DNA of 64,000 bases from JAMZMI01 sp049115715 (lineage in GTDB: Bacteria > Bacteroidota > Bacteroidia > Cytophagales > Cyclobacteriaceae). A program made the position numbers and the translations under genes. The DNA lies in NCBI GenBank assembly GCA_049115715.1, contig JAGDZQ010000019.1, positions 101,160-165,159 on the forward strand, read 5' to 3'. Positions 60,743 through 64,000 of this stretch are shown here, one piece after another. Within the stretch, counting starts at the first letter, position 1, and each line of letters begins with the position of its first letter. The notes under the pieces were generated by a model, which did no database searches, had not been told where the DNA came from, and saw only the letters and a list, made by a program, of their open reading frames with translations.

Positions 60743-61831
60743 ATGGCTGAGCCACTTAAAAATCAGTTCTTTCAGCGTCCTTTTTTCGAAACTCTCAGTT
60801 CAAAAATCACGAGCGAGGATAGCTCATGGAGTTCCGAAAAATTCTTTGGGTTGCTTTATGATAATGACTGGGAATCAATTGAGTTGAAACAAAGACTTAA
60901 GCATGCGAGCTTGTCTCTGGGGAAATGTTTGCCAAGCCAATATGAAGATGCTCTTAAAATCCTGATGAAAATATGTGATCATTTTTCAGGTTTTGACGGA
61001 ATGTTGTTTTCCGAATATGTAATGGATCATGGGTTAGAGCACCCAGAGGTTTCGCTTGAAGCATTGGAGCTCTTTACCCAAATCGGAAGTGCAGAATTCG
61101 CCATTCGACCTTTCATTTTGGAGCACGAAGAGATAACAATGAAAAAAATGAGGGCATGGTCCAAGCACGAAAACTTACACGTCAGGAGACTTGCTAGCGA
61201 GGGGTCCAGACCAAGACTCCCCTGGGCTCCCGCCCTACCCAAATTCAAAAAAGACGCCAGTCAGGTTATTCTAATTCTAGAAAACCTAAAAGATGACCCA
61301 GAATTGTATGTAAGAAAAAGTGTTGCTAACAATCTGAATGATATTTCAAAGGATCATCCTGATGTAGTAGTTGAACTGATGAGCGCATGGAATCTCAATG
61401 CCTCAAAAGACCGAAGCTGGATTGTCAAACAAGCACTCAGAAGTTTGGTAAAGGATGGGAATACCGGAGCGCTATCCATTCTGGGTTTCGAAAAGGTGGA
61501 AGCAAAAATCGAAGACTTTGAAGCTCCAAGTAATGTCACATTTGGCGACAAATTCAGGTTTAGTTTTGAACTAACTAACCCCACTAAAAAGGATGCACAG
61601 TTTTTGGTAGATTATGTCGTCTTTCACCAAAAAGCGAATGGTACGCTCTCTCCAAAGGTATTTAAAATTGGCTCTTATAAGATCGAAGGAAAGGGAAGAA
61701 GAAAAATAGAGAAGCAACACGCGATAATTCCCATATCTACTAGAAAGTATTACTCCGGAGAACATAAAATAGCGATTCAGGTGAATGGCGAGATACTTCA
61801 AGAATTACCGTTCACATTGAAAATAGACTGA
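60743..61831 (+). CDS. AlkC-like DNA alkylation-repair glycosylase
   Basis: 362 residues. HEAT-like helical repeats occupy about 30-250, with the motif HENLHVRRLASEGSRPRLPW typical of AlkC-type 3-methyladenine/3-methylcytosine glycosylases. Residues ~255-362 are a beta-rich Ig-like domain (VTFGDKFRFSFELTN, FLVDYVVFHQKANG), the extension that distinguishes AlkC from AlkD in described examples. It should excise alkylated bases from DNA. Last gene of the WYL-GyrI-DHFR-AlkC cluster. Confidence 0.82.
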   Translation: MAEPLKNQFFQRPFFETLSSKITSEDSSWSSEKFFGLLYDNDWESIELKQRLKHASLSLGKCLPSQYEDALKILMKICDHFSGFDGMLFSEYVMDHGLEHPEVSLEALELFTQIGSAEFAIRPFILEHEEITMKKMRAWSKHENLHVRRLASEGSRPRLPWAPALPKFKKDASQVILILENLKDDPELYVRKSVANNLNDISKDHPDVVVELMSAWNLNASKDRSWIVKQALRSLVKDGNTGALSILGFEKVEAKIEDFEAPSNVTFGDKFRFSFELTNPTKKDAQFLVDYVVFHQKANGTLSPKVFKIGSYKIEGKGRRKIEKQHAIIPISTRKYYSGEHKIAIQVNGEILQELPFTLKID

Positions 61832-61904
61832 TCAAAAAGCCTTAGGCAAAATTCTAAAAACTGCATATTAAATTGAATCTTCGTACAATTGAGATTCAAC
61901 TTTT

Positions 61905-63731
61905 ATGCTATCAAAATCTAAAAAACAGTTCCTTTTTATCTCTCTCTCCTTGCTGCAACTATCTTCAGCAATTGGACAAAAAGGCCTCTATATGCCTATT
62001 GAGATAAGGACAGCCTATGAAAAAGGCACACGCTCTTGGGATGGGTCGGTATCAAAATCGTATTATCAGAACAGGGCAAAATATGATATCAAAGCCTCTG
62101 TTTCGCCGAAAACAAGACAGCTTAGCGGATCAGCCAAAATCACCTATTTCCACAATTTTCCTGAGCCGCTGATATCAGTTGGTTTTCATGCATACAAAAA
62201 TTTGTACGATGAAGGGATGATCATCAAAAAACTAAAAGTAGATGGCGAATCTCTCGATACTGAGGACAGAAGTAGGGTTCGGTATTCAGAAACGCACTAT
62301 GGAGTTTACATCGGGAACAATCCTTTGACACAAGGCGACTCATTGGAAATAGAAATAGATTGGTCCATTACTATCCCTGAAGAAGTAGATCGGGATGGAG
62401 CCTTTGATGAATCTAGCATGTTGGTCGCATATTGGTACCCGGAAATGGCCGTGTATGATGATGTGTTCGGGTGGGACATGATTGATTTTGATGGTAAGGC
62501 AGAGTTTTACCATGATGCATCAGATTTCAAGGTAGAAATTCAAATTCCAGAAAACTTTATAATCTGGGCTTCTGATGCTCCGACCAACGCTTCGGAAGTA
62601 TATCCTCAGAAAATATTGGATCGACTAAAGGTGGCTGAGGAAAGTGGTGAAAACACTGCGATTGTTACCAAAAAGGACATAAGAAAGGGTTTGAAAATGA
62701 ATAGCACAACCTGGAAATATGAGGTTGACAATTTCCCTGATTTTACTTTCGCATTTTCAGATCACTATTTATGGGAAGCGTCTTCCTATGAAGATCAATT
62801 TGGAAGTTACTTTCTCAACTCTGCTTATCCGCCAAGAAATGCAACTTTCAGCGATGTATTGGCTATTGAGAAAGAAGCCTTGCAATCCTTTCACAATGAG
62901 TTTCCCATATACGAGTTTCCTTTCCATCACTTTGTGGCGTTCAACGGGGAATATGGTGGCGGAATGGAGTTTCCTGGAATGTGTAATGATCAAGCCAGAG
63001 AAGACTATTCTACCGAAGGGATAGCCTATTCCAACTATGAGGCGAATAAACTATTGACCTTTCATGAGATGATGCACATGTACTTTCCATTTCTAATGGG
63101 AATCAATGAAAAAAGATACGCCTGGATGGATGAGGGTATGGCCGAATTCTCCGAGGATTATTTTACAGATATCAATTTGGAGTCGTACCGTGATCGCTCA
63201 AGATTCGCAACCTCAAAGAACCCTCCTCTTATGGTTGAGACTTATACCATACCCAAGAGCTATGGAATCAACTCATATGATATTGCTTCACAGTCCTATC
63301 ATGCGCTTCTTCACCTATTGGGCAAAGACGTGTTTGATAAATGTATGAAGGTCTACATGGATAGGTGGAAATATAAGCATCCTACTCCGTATGATTTCTT
63401 TTTTACGTTTAACAACGTATCGGGAATGGATTTGACTTGGTTTTGGAAAGCATGGTACTTTGATTGGGGTTATCCGGATGTCGGTATCAAAAGCTTTGAA
63501 AATGGAACATTGACAATTGAGAATATAGGAGGCCGTCCAATTGCGATCGAAATCAAAATCTTGTTTGAAGATGACAGTTTCGATATCAAAAAAGTCAGCC
63601 CGTTGGTTTGGAAAAGTGCTACTGAAACCGACAGCCAAATCGAGTCAGATAAGAAGATCAAATCCATAGAACTAAAAACACTCAATGGGGCTGATGCCAT
63701 CAATGAAAACAATATGTGGATTGCTCAATAA
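61905..63731 (+). CDS. M1-family zinc metallopeptidase, exported
   Basis: 608 residues with signal peptide (FLFISLSLLQLSSAIGQ). The catalytic motif is HEMMH (His 387, Glu 388, His 391) followed 19 residues later by Glu 410 in WMDEGMAEF, the exact HExxH-x18-E spacing of M1 aminopeptidases. The substrate-binding exopeptidase motif appears as GGMEFPG (Glu 355). An N-terminal beta domain (about 50-260) precedes the catalytic domain; a short beta domain closes the protein. No lipobox and no T9SS sorting domain are seen, so it is probably periplasmic. The DUF3185-like gene follows 33 bp downstream. Confidence 0.92.
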   Translation: MLSKSKKQFLFISLSLLQLSSAIGQKGLYMPIEIRTAYEKGTRSWDGSVSKSYYQNRAKYDIKASVSPKTRQLSGSAKITYFHNFPEPLISVGFHAYKNLYDEGMIIKKLKVDGESLDTEDRSRVRYSETHYGVYIGNNPLTQGDSLEIEIDWSITIPEEVDRDGAFDESSMLVAYWYPEMAVYDDVFGWDMIDFDGKAEFYHDASDFKVEIQIPENFIIWASDAPTNASEVYPQKILDRLKVAEESGENTAIVTKKDIRKGLKMNSTTWKYEVDNFPDFTFAFSDHYLWEASSYEDQFGSYFLNSAYPPRNATFSDVLAIEKEALQSFHNEFPIYEFPFHHFVAFNGEYGGGMEFPGMCNDQAREDYSTEGIAYSNYEANKLLTFHEMMHMYFPFLMGINEKRYAWMDEGMAEFSEDYFTDINLESYRDRSRFATSKNPPLMVETYTIPKSYGINSYDIASQSYHALLHLLGKDVFDKCMKVYMDRWKYKHPTPYDFFFTFNNVSGMDLTWFWKAWYFDWGYPDVGIKSFENGTLTIENIGGRPIAIEIKILFEDDSFDIKKVSPLVWKSATETDSQIESDKKIKSIELKTLNGADAINENNMWIAQ

Positions 63732-63764
63732 TCTTTTTGAGTAACTTTCTGTAAAAATAGCATT

Positions 63765-63986
63765 ATGAAAAGCGGACTTGTAAGAGGATTAGTTCTAATT
63801 GGCGTAGGTGCATTTGTGATCTACTGGGCAATATCTCACTCTCCAAAAGCTGGGTTGGGAAAGATTATTTCGAATGAAGTGTCAGGCTCTTACACCATGA
63901 GTGAGGGAGTATATTATGCAACCTTGATTGTCGGAATCATCCTTGCGGCATTGGGACTTATGAGAACGTATAAATCTATGAAGTAG
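63765..63986 (+). CDS. Small two-helix membrane protein (DUF3185-like)
   Basis: 73 residues with two hydrophobic helices (about 6-24, GLVLIGVGAFVIYWAI, and 48-66, YYATLIVGIILAALGLM) around a loop with SGSYTMSEGV. This layout resembles DUF3185 proteins (a GSxT loop between two helices), but the match is by eye. Function unknown. Confidence 0.55.
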   Translation: MKSGLVRGLVLIGVGAFVIYWAISHSPKAGLGKIISNEVSGSYTMSEGVYYATLIVGIILAALGLMRTYKSMK

Positions 63987-64000
63987 GCCACTCTCGATCG

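Overview
The window comes from a marine-type member of the Bacteroidota, most likely the order Cytophagales. Evidence: a SusC/SusD polysaccharide utilisation locus (PUL) with an ECF sigma/FecR pair; a giant adhesin with a type IX secretion (T9SS) gliding-type C-terminal domain beside a PorP/SprF gene; promoters with the Bacteroidota -7 motif TAnnTTTG; few Shine-Dalgarno sequences; a tmRNA tag ending YAMAA; an Na+-pumping NQR subunit; and a carbamoyl-phosphate synthase large chain without its regulatory domain. No genus is claimed.

Layout. 1-6.8 kb: the start of dnaX, a two-domain VOC protein, a CotH-type lipoprotein, a trypsin-like lipoprotein, and a divergent TetR/amidohydrolase pair with two palindromic operators between them. 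6.8-12.1 kb: a GH2 lipoprotein, tmRNA (ssrA) with promoter and terminator, and a three-gene toxin-antitoxin-chaperone (TAC) operon with a perfect 12-bp inverted repeat as likely operator, followed by a decayed Cys-rich gene. 12.1-24.6 kb: a complete PUL, all on the minus strand: ECF sigma, FecR anti-sigma, SusC with an STN signalling domain, SusD, S1 sulfatase, GH2 and GH43. Hairpins separate fecR/susC and susD/sulfatase. The probable substrate is a sulfated, galactose-containing polysaccharide, sensed by SusC and relayed through FecR to the sigma factor.

24.6-50.3 kb: a gap with a relic of a response-regulator receiver domain, then an operon of a 7158-residue adhesin (a third of the window), a PorP/SprF protein and a PD40/OmpA protein. 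The adhesin holds recent internal duplications (six 309-bp units; two 1068-bp units). Upstream of it lie three tandem copies of a ~217-bp structured intergenic repeat; a fourth, diverged copy lies at 3.4 kb. 50.3-64 kb: small membrane proteins, an arginase-fold protein with a degenerate metal site, nqrF, accD without its zinc-finger cysteines, a DUF4834 protein, carB, a WYL regulator with GyrI-like, DHFR-like and AlkC-like genes, an M1 metallopeptidase and a small membrane protein.

The most interesting items are the TAC operon, the structured repeat with compensatory base changes, the giant adhesin with its secretion partners, and two proteins (arginase-like and AccD) lacking residues normally considered essential. 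All assignments are from reading the sequence; no database search was run.
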